From positions 1-35,172 of IMG/VR virus record IMGVR_UViG_3300001472_000063: a stretch of DNA of 35,172 nt; one strand, 5' to 3'. Made by a program: the position numbers and the translations under genes. How positions within the stretch are numbered: the stretch's first letter is position 1; the number at the start of each line of letters is the position of its first letter. This stretch comes from a virus. Positions 8,563 to 15,401 of this stretch are shown piece after piece. The notes below the pieces were generated by a model that made no database searches, was not told where the DNA came from, and saw only the letters and a list, made by a program, of their open reading frames with translations.

Positions 8563-9246
8563 TTATACTGACTTCCAGTTCTTAGTTACATAACTAAATG
8601 TTGTTGCAGTTGTATCTGTTGCTGTATATTGTAAGGTCCACACGGCCGGAGAACCCGACCAAGCACCAGAGAATGTATGATCAAGTAGAGTAGTTGTACT
8701 AGATGTATGTTCGTCATTAATTGTAACATTACCGGATACTCCGGCTATACCAATTCTAATTATACCTTTTCTAATATGAGTCGTGTGCTTTAATGTATAT
8801 TCAATATTTACACTATCATAACGTGTCGGATCAATAGTAATACCGGCAGTGACTGCCGATGCTTGATTAGTTAACGTACTGCTTAGTGGAATATCTAGTC
8901 CAACATCTGGACTTAGTGTATATACTTCTGTATTATATGATAATACAACGGCACTAGAATTTGCTGGAGCAGGTGTAATCCTAACTGTTGTGGCATCACC
9001 CAATTTAGTAATTGATGCTGGATTAATTGCTGAGCCGTTTTCTGTGACTGCATAAGCTACTAATGGATCAAAGTCTATACCAAAGTCAAAATCGGTTGTT
9101 GTTCCATCGCCTGTTCGTGTAATTGTTTCGTTACCAATGAATAGTCGTTGGGCATCAGTTGCATATCCCATTTCACCACTATCTAAGATAGGAAGATCAG
9201 CGAGTACGCCTTTCCTCAATTGAATTTTTGCTATAGTATCTGCCAT
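8563..9246 (-). CDS. Fibre-like structural protein with Mtd-type N-terminal motif
   Basis: The first 40 residues read IQLRKGVLADLPILDSGEMGYATD followed by RLFIGN. This is the pattern of the N-terminal domain of phage tropism/fibre proteins (LRRGT...GELGYATDT..LFIG). Residues 40-227 are beta-rich and full of Ser, Thr and Asn, typical of fibre or head-decoration domains. A late promoter octamer lies at 9268-9275, and GGAG sits nine bases before the ATG. It is probably a fibre or receptor-interaction component. I cannot tell which fibre it belongs to, nor do I see diversity-generating repeats beside it. Confidence 0.68.
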   Translation of the reverse strand: MADTIAKIQLRKGVLADLPILDSGEMGYATDAQRLFIGNETITRTGDGTTTDFDFGIDFDPLVAYAVTENGSAINPASITKLGDATTVRITPAPANSSAVVLSYNTEVYTLSPDVGLDIPLSSTLTNQASAVTAGITIDPTRYDSVNIEYTLKHTTHIRKGIIRIGIAGVSGNVTINDEHTSSTTTLLDHTFSGAWSGSPAVWTLQYTATDTTATTFSYVTKNWKSV

Positions 9247-9267
9247 TTGTTTATTCTCCGTATAATG

Positions 9268-9275
9268 TATTTAGC
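9268..9275 (-). promoter_or_regulatory. Late promoter octamer GCTAAATA
   Basis: GCTAAATA on the minus strand lies 22 bases upstream of ATG 9246, at a spacing that leaves room for a ribosome binding site (GGAG). It matches the T4-type late promoter in form, with C for T at the second position. Confidence 0.6.
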
Positions 9276-9276
9276 A

Positions 9277-9969
9277 TCAAATACCATAGAACTGTTGTAA
9301 ACGTTGAGCCCATTTTAGTTCCCATATCTTAAATTCTTCAGCATTTGCTTCAAATAATTGCCACTGGCAATCACCACTACACATAAAAATTGCTATGTTT
9401 TCTATAGTAGTATTGAACATCTCGTTGTGTGCATTGGCATAAGCGGCGCCTTGGAGGAAGTAATCATCAATCCATTCACGCTTCTTAGGCTTGTTAGTTT
9501 GTTTAAAGTCCATGATAGTAGGCTTACCTTTATACATACCAACCAAGTCAGTAGTACCAGCATATAGTTCTTTTGCTACTAAATTTACTTCTGTTCCCCA
9601 TATTTCTTCAACATCATTTTCAATATTTTCAACTACAACTTGTGCCATTGCTTTTGCTTGTTGATGTACAATATTGTTACCAGGGTTATATGTTTCGTAT
9701 TTACCTAATGCCCAATGTTCTAATATATTGTGCATAACTGTTCCACGATTAGCGGCAGTTGTAGTAATACGTTGTGCTTCAGTTGTACCAACACGTTTAC
9801 GCCAATTCGCTAGGGCTTTTCGTTTTTCAGCAGGTTGTGTAGCACTTAATATTGTTGTGACACTTGGTACAGGATCTCCATAAGGATTTATATATAGACG
9901 TTTGCCGTCCACTTCTGTACGTTGTAGCTCTTTATAATCGTAGGGAGATTTTATTTTTACCATACTCAT
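9277..9969 (-). CDS. PD-(D/E)XK superfamily nuclease (RecB/Cas4-like exonuclease)
   Basis: This 230-aa protein carries the nuclease core: His80 in RGTVMHNILE, Asp141 in AGTTDLVG, and Asp154-x-Lys156 in TIMDFKQTNK, followed by a Tyr/Gln helix at about residues 168-178. These match the RecB-family PD-(D/E)XK active site that cleaves DNA with divalent metal. There are no clustered cysteines for a Cas4-type Fe-S cluster. In T4-like phages such enzymes are linked to host DNA breakdown or recombination. It has its own early-type promoter although late genes flank it. Two ATGs (9969, 9963) are possible; the second coincides with the predicted transcription start. Confidence 0.85.
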   Translation of the reverse strand: MSMVKIKSPYDYKELQRTEVDGKRLYINPYGDPVPSVTTILSATQPAEKRKALANWRKRVGTTEAQRITTTAANRGTVMHNILEHWALGKYETYNPGNNIVHQQAKAMAQVVVENIENDVEEIWGTEVNLVAKELYAGTTDLVGMYKGKPTIMDFKQTNKPKKREWIDDYFLQGAAYANAHNEMFNTTIENIAIFMCSGDCQWQLFEANAEEFKIWELKWAQRLQQFYGI

Positions 9970-9998
9970 ATAGTATAGCCTTTAGTTGTTGTTGTCAA
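9970..9998 (-). promoter_or_regulatory. Early-type promoter for the PD-(D/E)XK nuclease
   Basis: TTGACA (9998-9993) is followed by TATACT (9977-9972) after 15 bases, or by the overlapping TACTAT (9975-9970) after 17. The predicted start at about 9963-9965 falls on or inside the first codons, so the transcript may lack a leader. Confidence 0.6.
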
Positions 9999-10012
9999 GA
10001 GTTATTTTGAAA

Positions 10013-10633
10013 TTACCAGTAAAGATTCCACTGATATGTGTTTTGTGAGGTTGTATTAGTAGTACGTTCAATCTTAAAACCCATGTTTTGGAAGTGTTTA
10101 ATTACTTGATCCATCTGTTGACTTTCGCCTCTATTTGTTCTTGTGCCTTGCCAAGTTTGAAAGTAATTTACGCTTGTTGGAGTAGTAATATTTGCAACAC
10201 CTGTTGTTAATCCAAGAGCTGTATTTGCCGTTCCTGCTCCAATCTCATAAGTCCATGTTACACTAGGTTGTCCAGTAAACGTTAGTACTAGATTGTTAGA
10301 CGCATTTTTACTTGCTACAACACCAGTTATTCCTGCATCATTAATATCAGCAATAACGGCGTTTAAACTAGTACCTGTTGTTCCAAGTACTACAGTAGTT
10401 GATCCGAGTATAATTGAATCACTAACACTAATAGTAGGGTTTGCTATTGATCCTGTTACTACTTCAGTTGGTGAGGATTCTGTCATTGTTGTTTTATCGT
10501 CTATGTAAGCAACGAATTCACCTGCGGCACTTGCCGTAATTACTGCTAACATGATAGTCGAAACCTCATTATAGATTGTAATGTCTTCACGACTCTTTGA
10601 TCTTGCCTGTGATGCGTTTAATCCTACACTCAT
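10013..10633 (-). CDS. Probable virion structural protein, 206 aa
   Basis: A conserved-looking N-terminal segment (ARSKSREDITIYNEVSTIM, about residues 9-28) is followed by a beta-rich Thr/Ser/Val central insert (about 55-150). The C-terminal segment (MDQVIKHFQNMGFKIERTTN ending WNLYW) mixes a helix with strands. It looks like a small head/neck or tail protein with a variable beta domain inserted between two conserved ends. It overlaps the upstream 110-aa gene by 4 bases and is the last gene of a late operon. Exact role not recognised. Confidence 0.6.
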   Translation of the reverse strand: MSVGLNASQARSKSREDITIYNEVSTIMLAVITASAAGEFVAYIDDKTTMTESSPTEVVTGSIANPTISVSDSIILGSTTVVLGTTGTSLNAVIADINDAGITGVVASKNASNNLVLTFTGQPSVTWTYEIGAGTANTALGLTTGVANITTPTSVNYFQTWQGTRTNRGESQQMDQVIKHFQNMGFKIERTTNTTSQNTYQWNLYW

Positions 10634-10962
10634 TTTTTCATCTCTTTGTCTACTTGTTTCTTAGCAAGTTTCTTAACTTGGTTCTTCTGTACTCCTGGAT
10701 CCGGTAGATCAGTTGCATTATGACTCTGATCACTATCAGTATTGAAAAAGGCAACACCGTCTTTGATGTTCCTTACAATTGCGAGACTACCTAATAAATC
10801 AAAAAGGGCATTTTCATCTAAATCAATTCCCTGATGGGATAATTCATCTGAAAGTGTTTCAAGAGGAATACTATCCAATCCCTCACCAGCCATAGCCGTT
10901 AAGAGATCCAGTACTGCATCTTTACTTGTTGCATTTTCCCTGATAAGATCCGCTAGTCGCAT
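10630..10962 (-). CDS. Hypothetical protein, 110 aa, helical with basic tail
   Basis: This protein starts MRLADLIRENATSKDAV. It is predicted to be helical over residues 1-70 and ends in a lysine-rich tail (KNQVKKLAKKQVDKEMKK). The acidic N-terminal body and basic tail are reminiscent of small scaffold or DNA-packing factors, but no family is recognised. It lies 1 base after the acidic 266-aa gene and overlaps the next gene by 4 bases (ATGA), so the three are co-translated from the late promoter at 11794-11801. Confidence 0.6.
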   Translation of the reverse strand: MRLADLIRENATSKDAVLDLLTAMAGEGLDSIPLETLSDELSHQGIDLDENALFDLLGSLAIVRNIKDGVAFFNTDSDQSHNATDLPDPGVQKNQVKKLAKKQVDKEMKK

Positions 10963-10963
10963 A

Positions 10964-11764
10964 TTACTTTCTCATTACTGCGAATGCTTGTTTAAGAACT
11001 TCCTTACTAACCTTGCCGTCAGCTTGTGCTTCTTTAACAAGTTTCAATGCTTTTAAATATGCATCTTCTTTCATTTCACGACCAGTGTCATCTGCCATTG
11101 CGTCAGCAGCATCGGCTCCACCAAACTCATCTTCTGGTGCGTCCATTTCTGGTGCTTCCATGTCTGGCATTGGGTCTTCTGCTGGAGCTTCTGGATCCAT
11201 ACCCATGTCCATTGCCATATCGTCTGCTGGTGCTTGGCCTTGTGCAACCATAAGAGCATTGTTAACACCATCATTTGCTGATTTAACTGCTTCTAGAGCT
11301 CCACCAATTGCTGCCTCAGCCGCCATATTAAAGGCTTCTGCTTCTGCAAGTCCGATTTCTTCCTTCATTGCATTAGTAATTGACATTAGGTCTTCAACTT
11401 GCATACTTGCTAAGTTCTCAGCCATTTTTTGTAGATCATCAGCTACTTGCTTTGCCGCCAGTAATACTTCTGCTTGATCTAAATCTGCTGATTCTTTAAT
11501 CTTAATCTTTTTGTCTTGTCTAGCTGGTGCTACTTCAGTAACTACTAGCTTCAATCCCTCTGCAATTAGCATAAGTTTTTGGAAGTTTTTATTAGATGCA
11601 TCTGCACCATTGCTACGCAGTTCCTCAAGTCTTGATTCAGTAACTTTTGCTACCTTTTCAATCTTCTCAAGTGGCATTTCAAAATTGAAATCAATATTGA
11701 AAACCTCTGTTAGCGTACGGTGAAGTTTTGCAAACTTTTTTTCTTGTAAATCGTTTAAAATCAT
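10964..11764 (-). CDS. Acidic helical protein, possible prohead core/scaffold-like
   Basis: This 266-aa protein is almost entirely helical. Residues 1-75 include an amphipathic KFAKLHRTLTEVFNIDF start. Residues 100-170 are Ala/Glu/Met-rich. Residues about 175-230 are a disordered stretch of Asp, Glu, Ala, Pro and Met (for example DMAMDMGMDPEAPAEDP). A final helix is lysine-rich. Such acidic, low-complexity helical proteins are common among phage scaffold or internal head proteins, but there is no specific signature. It starts a late operon with a GAGG ribosome site seven bases from the ATG. Confidence 0.6.
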   Translation of the reverse strand: MILNDLQEKKFAKLHRTLTEVFNIDFNFEMPLEKIEKVAKVTESRLEELRSNGADASNKNFQKLMLIAEGLKLVVTEVAPARQDKKIKIKESADLDQAEVLLAAKQVADDLQKMAENLASMQVEDLMSITNAMKEEIGLAEAEAFNMAAEAAIGGALEAVKSANDGVNNALMVAQGQAPADDMAMDMGMDPEAPAEDPMPDMEAPEMDAPEDEFGGADAADAMADDTGREMKEDAYLKALKLVKEAQADGKVSKEVLKQAFAVMRK

Positions 11765-11793
11765 GGTATACCTCGCTTTAATTGTATATAATG

Positions 11794-11801
11794 TATTTAT
11801 G
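11794..11801 (-). promoter_or_regulatory. Late promoter octamer CATAAATA
   Basis: CATAAATA on the minus strand lies 30 bases upstream of ATG 11764, with GAGG between. It is the likely start of the three-gene operon ending at 10013. Confidence 0.65.
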
Positions 11802-11823
11802 CTTTTGTGAATTTAATTGCAGA

Positions 11824-12429
11824 TTAAATTAAGGACTTAATCTGTTTCTTAATACCACTAGCCTTGCTCATTGCCGCACTTTGCTTTGCAGAATAAACAT
11901 CTTTCTTATAAGATTCTTTAATCATTTTACCACGATGCTTGTGTGTTGCCGCTTCAGTTAAGTAACTATTATATCTGGAATCCAAATCTACAATCTTTTT
12001 AATTTTATTTGTATTTTCTGTTACTAAGTTTTTAAGAATCGACATTGCTGTTTCAAATAAACTAATATCTCTATAAAGAATATTGCCGTCAGCATCACTA
12101 ATATCGTAAAATGTTTTCTGAAAGTTTTCAACTAAATGGCGTTTTTCCATTATAACGTTGTATCCACCCATTGTGATATTATTATTTCTATTAGCAATCC
12201 CTACTGCTGTTATTTCGTCTGTGTTTCTATCTTCATTAATTGTTTTTGCTACATTGGTTGTGGCATCTTCTAATTTTTTAAGGATATTAAACATCTCTTG
12301 ACTGTTGGGATTTGATGTAACGTGTGCCTTTACTTCTGAAGCTGATTCAGATAGTTTGGCAGGTTGGCCGTTTTCAGCGTCCTGCAATTTTTGTAAGATG
12401 GCTTTCATCTCTCGTGATTCTATTGACAT
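11824..12429 (-). CDS. Hypothetical protein, 201 aa, helical
   Basis: The N-terminal half repeats a motif: REMKAILQKLQDAENG (about residues 6-21) and QEMFNILKKLEDATTN (about 44-59), an internal duplication of a short amphipathic helix. A central beta-like part (NNNITMGGYNVIME) follows, then a long helical C-terminus ending in a basic KKQIKSLI. Its ATG overlaps the stop of the upstream gene. It is the last gene of the late operon begun at 14187. No family recognised. Confidence 0.6.
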   Translation of the reverse strand: MSIESREMKAILQKLQDAENGQPAKLSESASEVKAHVTSNPNSQEMFNILKKLEDATTNVAKTINEDRNTDEITAVGIANRNNNITMGGYNVIMEKRHLVENFQKTFYDISDADGNILYRDISLFETAMSILKNLVTENTNKIKKIVDLDSRYNSYLTEAATHKHRGKMIKESYKKDVYSAKQSAAMSKASGIKKQIKSLI

Positions 12430-12638
12430 TATAAACTTCCTCTGGCTTTACTAAAATAGGTTTTACCTTCACGACGTACTTTCATTGCCACACCTTTGTT
12501 TACTAGGGATTGTGCAACGTCTTGATCTCTTTCACTTAGGTCTGCTTTGCATACTTCTTCAGTCATACATTCCAGTACCTTGTTTTCTAAATTACTGATT
12601 ATAATATTGATGCCACCAGGGCTCTCTACCATTTTCAT
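12429..12638 (-). CDS. Small hypothetical protein, possible winged-helix-like
   Basis: This 69-aa protein has a helix-turn-helix-like middle (EEVCKADLSERDQDVAQSLV) followed by a strand pair (AMKVRREGKTYFSK), the layout of a mini winged helix. It starts 1 base after the stop of the previous gene and overlaps the next gene by 1 base. DNA binding would be a fold-based guess only. ATG 12632 is an alternative start. Confidence 0.55.
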   Translation of the reverse strand: MKMVESPGGINIIISNLENKVLECMTEEVCKADLSERDQDVAQSLVNKGVAMKVRREGKTYFSKARGSL

Positions 12639-12639
12639 T

Positions 12640-13401
12640 TTATTTTACACCTGCTAAGGATTTAAGTCTTTGTATCTCTGCGTCTTGATTCTGTAATCGT
12701 TGTGAATTACTATCAATATTTGCTTGGTTGTCAGCTCTTTCAATATCATCAGGATCAGCAACACCGGCTCCGCCTTGTCCGCCGCCAGTACCTGTAGGTT
12801 GTTTATTTCCACCTGGTATTGTTCCGCCAGTTTTGTTTGTACCAGCTCTTACCTGATCTTGATTCATATTGTTTGCTCTACGATTTGCTACGTTACTTTT
12901 CTTATTGGCGTTTTGTATACTGGCGTTACTTTGTGCTCCACCAGTTCCATAACCAGCTTCTTCAATATCTACTTCTTTCAATTGGTTCTTTTTAATTACA
13001 TCAACTAATCTTTTCTCTAAATCATGTAAATGTTTTTTATTCTGTTCGTCTGCCGTATCACCATCTAATTCATTCTTTTCTACATCGGCAAGTAGAGCAC
13101 TTATTAAGTCTTCACTGTGTGGATATTTGGCTTGTAGTCTCTTAATAGCATATTGTGTCTTAGGATCGAAACCTTTTAGACTGTCGTCATCAACGGCTGA
13201 TTCATTTGTTACACTCATATCTATGTTATTACTAAACATTTCATCATTCTCTGATTTAATTGCATCTACTAGGTTTAATGTGTTACGATAGTTCATGTTC
13301 TTAAGTTGTTTACTAACTTCTTCCATGTCCAGTTCAACTCCAAACTTTACATTAGCATATTCAATTACTGTATCAATAATACTGTTGCCTTTTACATCCA
13401 T
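12640..13401 (-). CDS. Hypothetical protein, 253 aa, with Gly/Asn-rich linker
   Basis: I choose the start at ATG 13401 because AAGGTG lies about seven bases upstream and the ATG overlaps the stop of a 49-aa gene (TAATG). The longer frame to 13443 would run across that gene. Residues 1-140 are helical and acidic. Residues about 150-225 are a disordered Asn/Gly/Gln/Thr linker (GGTIPGGNKQPTGTGGG). A short coiled coil (NSQRLQNQDAEIQRLKSLAG) ends the protein. The design suggests an assembly or tether role, but no family is recognised. Confidence 0.6.
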   Translation of the reverse strand: MDVKGNSIIDTVIEYANVKFGVELDMEEVSKQLKNMNYRNTLNLVDAIKSENDEMFSNNIDMSVTNESAVDDDSLKGFDPKTQYAIKRLQAKYPHSEDLISALLADVEKNELDGDTADEQNKKHLHDLEKRLVDVIKKNQLKEVDIEEAGYGTGGAQSNASIQNANKKSNVANRRANNMNQDQVRAGTNKTGGTIPGGNKQPTGTGGGQGGAGVADPDDIERADNQANIDSNSQRLQNQDAEIQRLKSLAGVK

Positions 13402-13550
13402 TACTTTATCACCTTTTTTAAATATAGATACAATCCATAACATACGAATAGGTAGACTGTTGCTATGCCTACATCTACTATATGTTCTCGCATATGATAT
13501 ATAAATTCTATACCTGCTTGAACATCACCTTCTGTTACTTTTTGTTCCAT
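13401..13550 (-). CDS. Small single-pass membrane protein, 49 aa
   Basis: A short frame that is easily missed starts at ATG 13550 and stops at 13403-13401. It begins MEQKVTEGDVQAG, and a hydrophobic helix (GIATVYLFVCYGLYLYL, about residues 28-44) is followed by a basic KKVIK end. Both ends overlap neighbours by one base in the form TAATG, so translation is probably coupled on both sides, which strongly supports it as a real gene. The acidic N-terminus, single membrane helix and short basic tail would suit a holin-like or membrane-anchor protein, but this is inference. Confidence 0.65.
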   Translation of the reverse strand: MEQKVTEGDVQAGIEFIYHMREHIVDVGIATVYLFVCYGLYLYLKKVIK

Positions 13551-13837
13551 TATCTTCTTGCCTTATTAAGTTGCTTTACAATCTTACTAGCAGGATTAAT
13601 ACGTTTTGTTCTTTGTGCTTTCTTTGTCATTCTAGCACCCTTACTAGCTTTTGTTTTCTTAAGAGTAAATCTCTTCTTTAAATCTATAGGAGCACTACAT
13701 TGTGCTGGAGAGCTTACAACTCTTCCTTTACGTTTACCTACTGTACAACGAAATTTCTTAACGACTGAATTACCTCGTTTTGCAAAGACAAGTTTTGCTT
13801 CACTAACTACAGTATTGTAAGCCTCATTGAAAAACAT
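13550..13837 (-). CDS. Small highly basic protein, 95 aa
   Basis: From residue 15 on, the protein is crowded with Lys and Arg (KKFRCTVGKRKGRVVSSP, then KKRFTLKKTKASKGARM, then KAQRTKRINPASK). Two cysteines lie in FRCTVG and AQCSAP. It is probably nucleic-acid binding and may be packaged or ribosome-like, but I recognise no named family. It begins right after the stop of the coiled-coil membrane protein and overlaps the 49-aa gene by one base. Confidence 0.65.
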   Translation of the reverse strand: MFFNEAYNTVVSEAKLVFAKRGNSVVKKFRCTVGKRKGRVVSSPAQCSAPIDLKKRFTLKKTKASKGARMTKKAQRTKRINPASKIVKQLNKARR

Positions 13838-14110
13838 TTAACCACCCAATCCCGGAAGATTCAACAATAATAAAACTACTGTTGATAACAATCCTGCAAT
13901 AACTGTTGCCGCCGCACCAATAATAAGTTTATTACCACCTGCTTTGTCTGACGCTTGTTTTTCACTTATCTTATTCAATGCCTCTTCTAGGCGATCAAAT
14001 CTTTTGTCTAAGTTGTCTAATTTTTCTTCCATTACGCGGTATCTCTCTGCACATAAATCTACATGGGCCTCGAGATTTTCACGCTCTAGTCTTGACTGTT
14101 GCATTGCCAT
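13838..14110 (-). CDS. Holin-like protein: coiled coil plus C-terminal membrane helix
   Basis: This 90-aa protein has a charged heptad-repeat region (ERYRVMEEKLDNLDKRFDRLEEALNKI, about residues 22-48), a short polar linker and a C-terminal hydrophobic helix (KLIIGAAATVIAGLLSTVVLLLL, about 62-84). This tail-anchored layout resembles XhlA-type or other small phage membrane proteins linked to holin function. It is the first gene after a perfect TATAAATA late promoter, and another tiny membrane protein lies two genes on. A lysis role is plausible but not proven; no endolysin is visible nearby. Confidence 0.65.
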   Translation of the reverse strand: MAMQQSRLERENLEAHVDLCAERYRVMEEKLDNLDKRFDRLEEALNKISEKQASDKAGGNKLIIGAAATVIAGLLSTVVLLLLNLPGLGG

Positions 14111-14179
14111 AGTTTAATTCCGCAATCTAGTCTCTTAAAGAGCTGATTTTCAAATTAAGTACTTCTTGTACGTTATATG

Positions 14180-14187
14180 TATTTATA
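14180..14187 (-). promoter_or_regulatory. Late promoter octamer TATAAATA
   Basis: A perfect T4-type late octamer on the minus strand, overlapping the last codons of the preceding gene and 70 bases before ATG 14110. It would drive the operon 14110-11824. Confidence 0.75.
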
Positions 14188-14653
14188 AAAAAGTACTGGA
14201 AGTAAAGTACAAATTTTTACTTTGTGCATCTGCTGTCTCAAAGTAATCAATCGTATTATGTGTTTCGTCTAAACTATTGTTAACAGGAACACCATTACAG
14301 TCATTGGTTGCCCAGTATACAGGATTACCCTCACGTTGCCATACTGCATCATGTTCACTAGCAAATTTTAGTTGCCAGACTGTACCTGTACCTGTATAAT
14401 CACTACCAAAGTCGTAATCAGCTAGGTCCTGTGTTTCTAATTTAGTAATACTTGATAATACTAACTGTGTTCTCATACTTAGAACTTGTATTAAGGTATT
14501 TGTGTTTTGGGATTGTCGGTAAGTTTTACTATTACCTTTGGGATTACTGTCGCCAGAATCAGTTATGTCTACTATAGTGTATGCAATTAGAAAATTAATA
14601 TCACCGGAAAGTACTTCTCCGGGTCGTCTAGTACCGTGAATCTTTTGTGTCAT
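14183..14653 (-). CDS. Hypothetical, probably structural, protein of 156 aa
   Basis: This beta-rich protein, rich in Thr, Ser, Asn and Asp, has no membrane segment or catalytic motif. A WQLKFASEHDAVWQ segment around residue 93-106 and a C-terminal YFETADAQSKNLYFTSS resemble surface beta-sandwich proteins of virions. It starts 1 base after the upstream gene's stop and ends at the next late promoter, so it closes a late operon. No family recognised. Confidence 0.6.
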   Translation of the reverse strand: MTQKIHGTRRPGEVLSGDINFLIAYTIVDITDSGDSNPKGNSKTYRQSQNTNTLIQVLSMRTQLVLSSITKLETQDLADYDFGSDYTGTGTVWQLKFASEHDAVWQREGNPVYWATNDCNGVPVNNSLDETHNTIDYFETADAQSKNLYFTSSTFL

Positions 14654-14654
14654 A

Positions 14655-15401
14655 TTAGCCTTTAGCTATTTTGCTCAATGCATAGCCGGCTGCAAATAGT
14701 CCTGCACCCCTTGCCACTCTTTGTGCAATAGATTTCTTTTCTTCTTTATCTAAGTTTAGGTTAGCATCTTTTGAATACTTGGCAAACAATGGCATTAGAT
14801 CACTTCGTCTAGCAGACAATGTATAGTATCTCATAAGTTGTGATCCGACTAACTGTCTTTGTTGTGTTCCTAGGTTATCCCAATTTTGTACTAGACGTCT
14901 AGCCGCTTTTAGCTTTGGATCTTGTATCTTGAGATCTCTTTCAAGTTTAAAGAAGAACTGCTGTGCATCTGAATTAGAAGCAGTACCATTTCTAATCTTA
15001 TCTAGGAATCTTTTAATTCTTGGCGTGTCTACATTTACCTTATTCATTAATAGTTGACTCTTATCACCTGGCATTAAGTTTGGACGTTGTAGACTGTATA
15101 TTGTTTGGTACAAATCAGTACCACCTGGACTTGGGTTATTAAAATTACCTAATGCACGAGTTCTTTTTGCATACTCTTTGGCTACAGGAGCATAGTCATA
15201 GTCTTGACTCATAGCATATAAGCTCATTAGACTTACAAATGTATGATCGCTAACACTTCTAGCACCTTGACCAGCTATCTGGTCTCTACCACGAAACATA
15301 CGAGCTTCGCCAAGTGATTGAATGAATGTTTGTTCTTTCTCAGGTAAACTATGTCCACCTTCCATTAAACTCCATTCCATTGGTGTATATTTCTTTTGCA
15401 T
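14655..15401 (-). CDS. Hypothetical protein, 248 aa, helical
   Basis: This mainly helical, basic protein begins MQKKYTPMEWSLMEGGH, with many Arg/Lys/Gln in the middle (SNSDAQQFFFKLERDLK). A C-terminal stretch, RVARGAGLFAAGYALSKIAKG, could be a weak amphipathic or membrane-contact helix. Its ATG overlaps the stop of the ligase-like gene (TAATG). Late-operon position suggests a virion or assembly role, but I cannot name one. Confidence 0.6.
   Translation of the reverse strand: MQKKYTPMEWSLMEGGHSLPEKEQTFIQSLGEARMFRGRDQIAGQGARSVSDHTFVSLMSLYAMSQDYDYAPVAKEYAKRTRALGNFNNPSPGGTDLYQTIYSLQRPNLMPGDKSQLLMNKVNVDTPRIKRFLDKIRNGTASNSDAQQFFFKLERDLKIQDPKLKAARRLVQNWDNLGTQQRQLVGSQLMRYYTLSARRSDLMPLFAKYSKDANLNLDKEEKKSIAQRVARGAGLFAAGYALSKIAKG

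Noticed and set aside
8563-9246. Diversity-generating retroelement target
   Set aside because: The N-terminus resembles Mtd, but no template repeat, reverse transcriptase or variable-repeat pattern is visible in the window.
9277-9969. Cas4-type Fe-S nuclease
   Set aside because: Only one cysteine is present (in FMCSGD), so no 4Fe-4S cluster can be formed.
11013-11477. 154-codon plus-strand frame
   Set aside because: It is the mirror of the acidic Ala/Asp/Met-rich protein; repetitive Ser/Ala content is what the opposite strand of GCN-rich codons produces.
13404-13443. Longer start for the 253-aa protein (ATG 13443)
   Set aside because: It overlaps the 49-aa membrane gene in another frame; ATG 13401 has AAGGTG and a TAATG junction.
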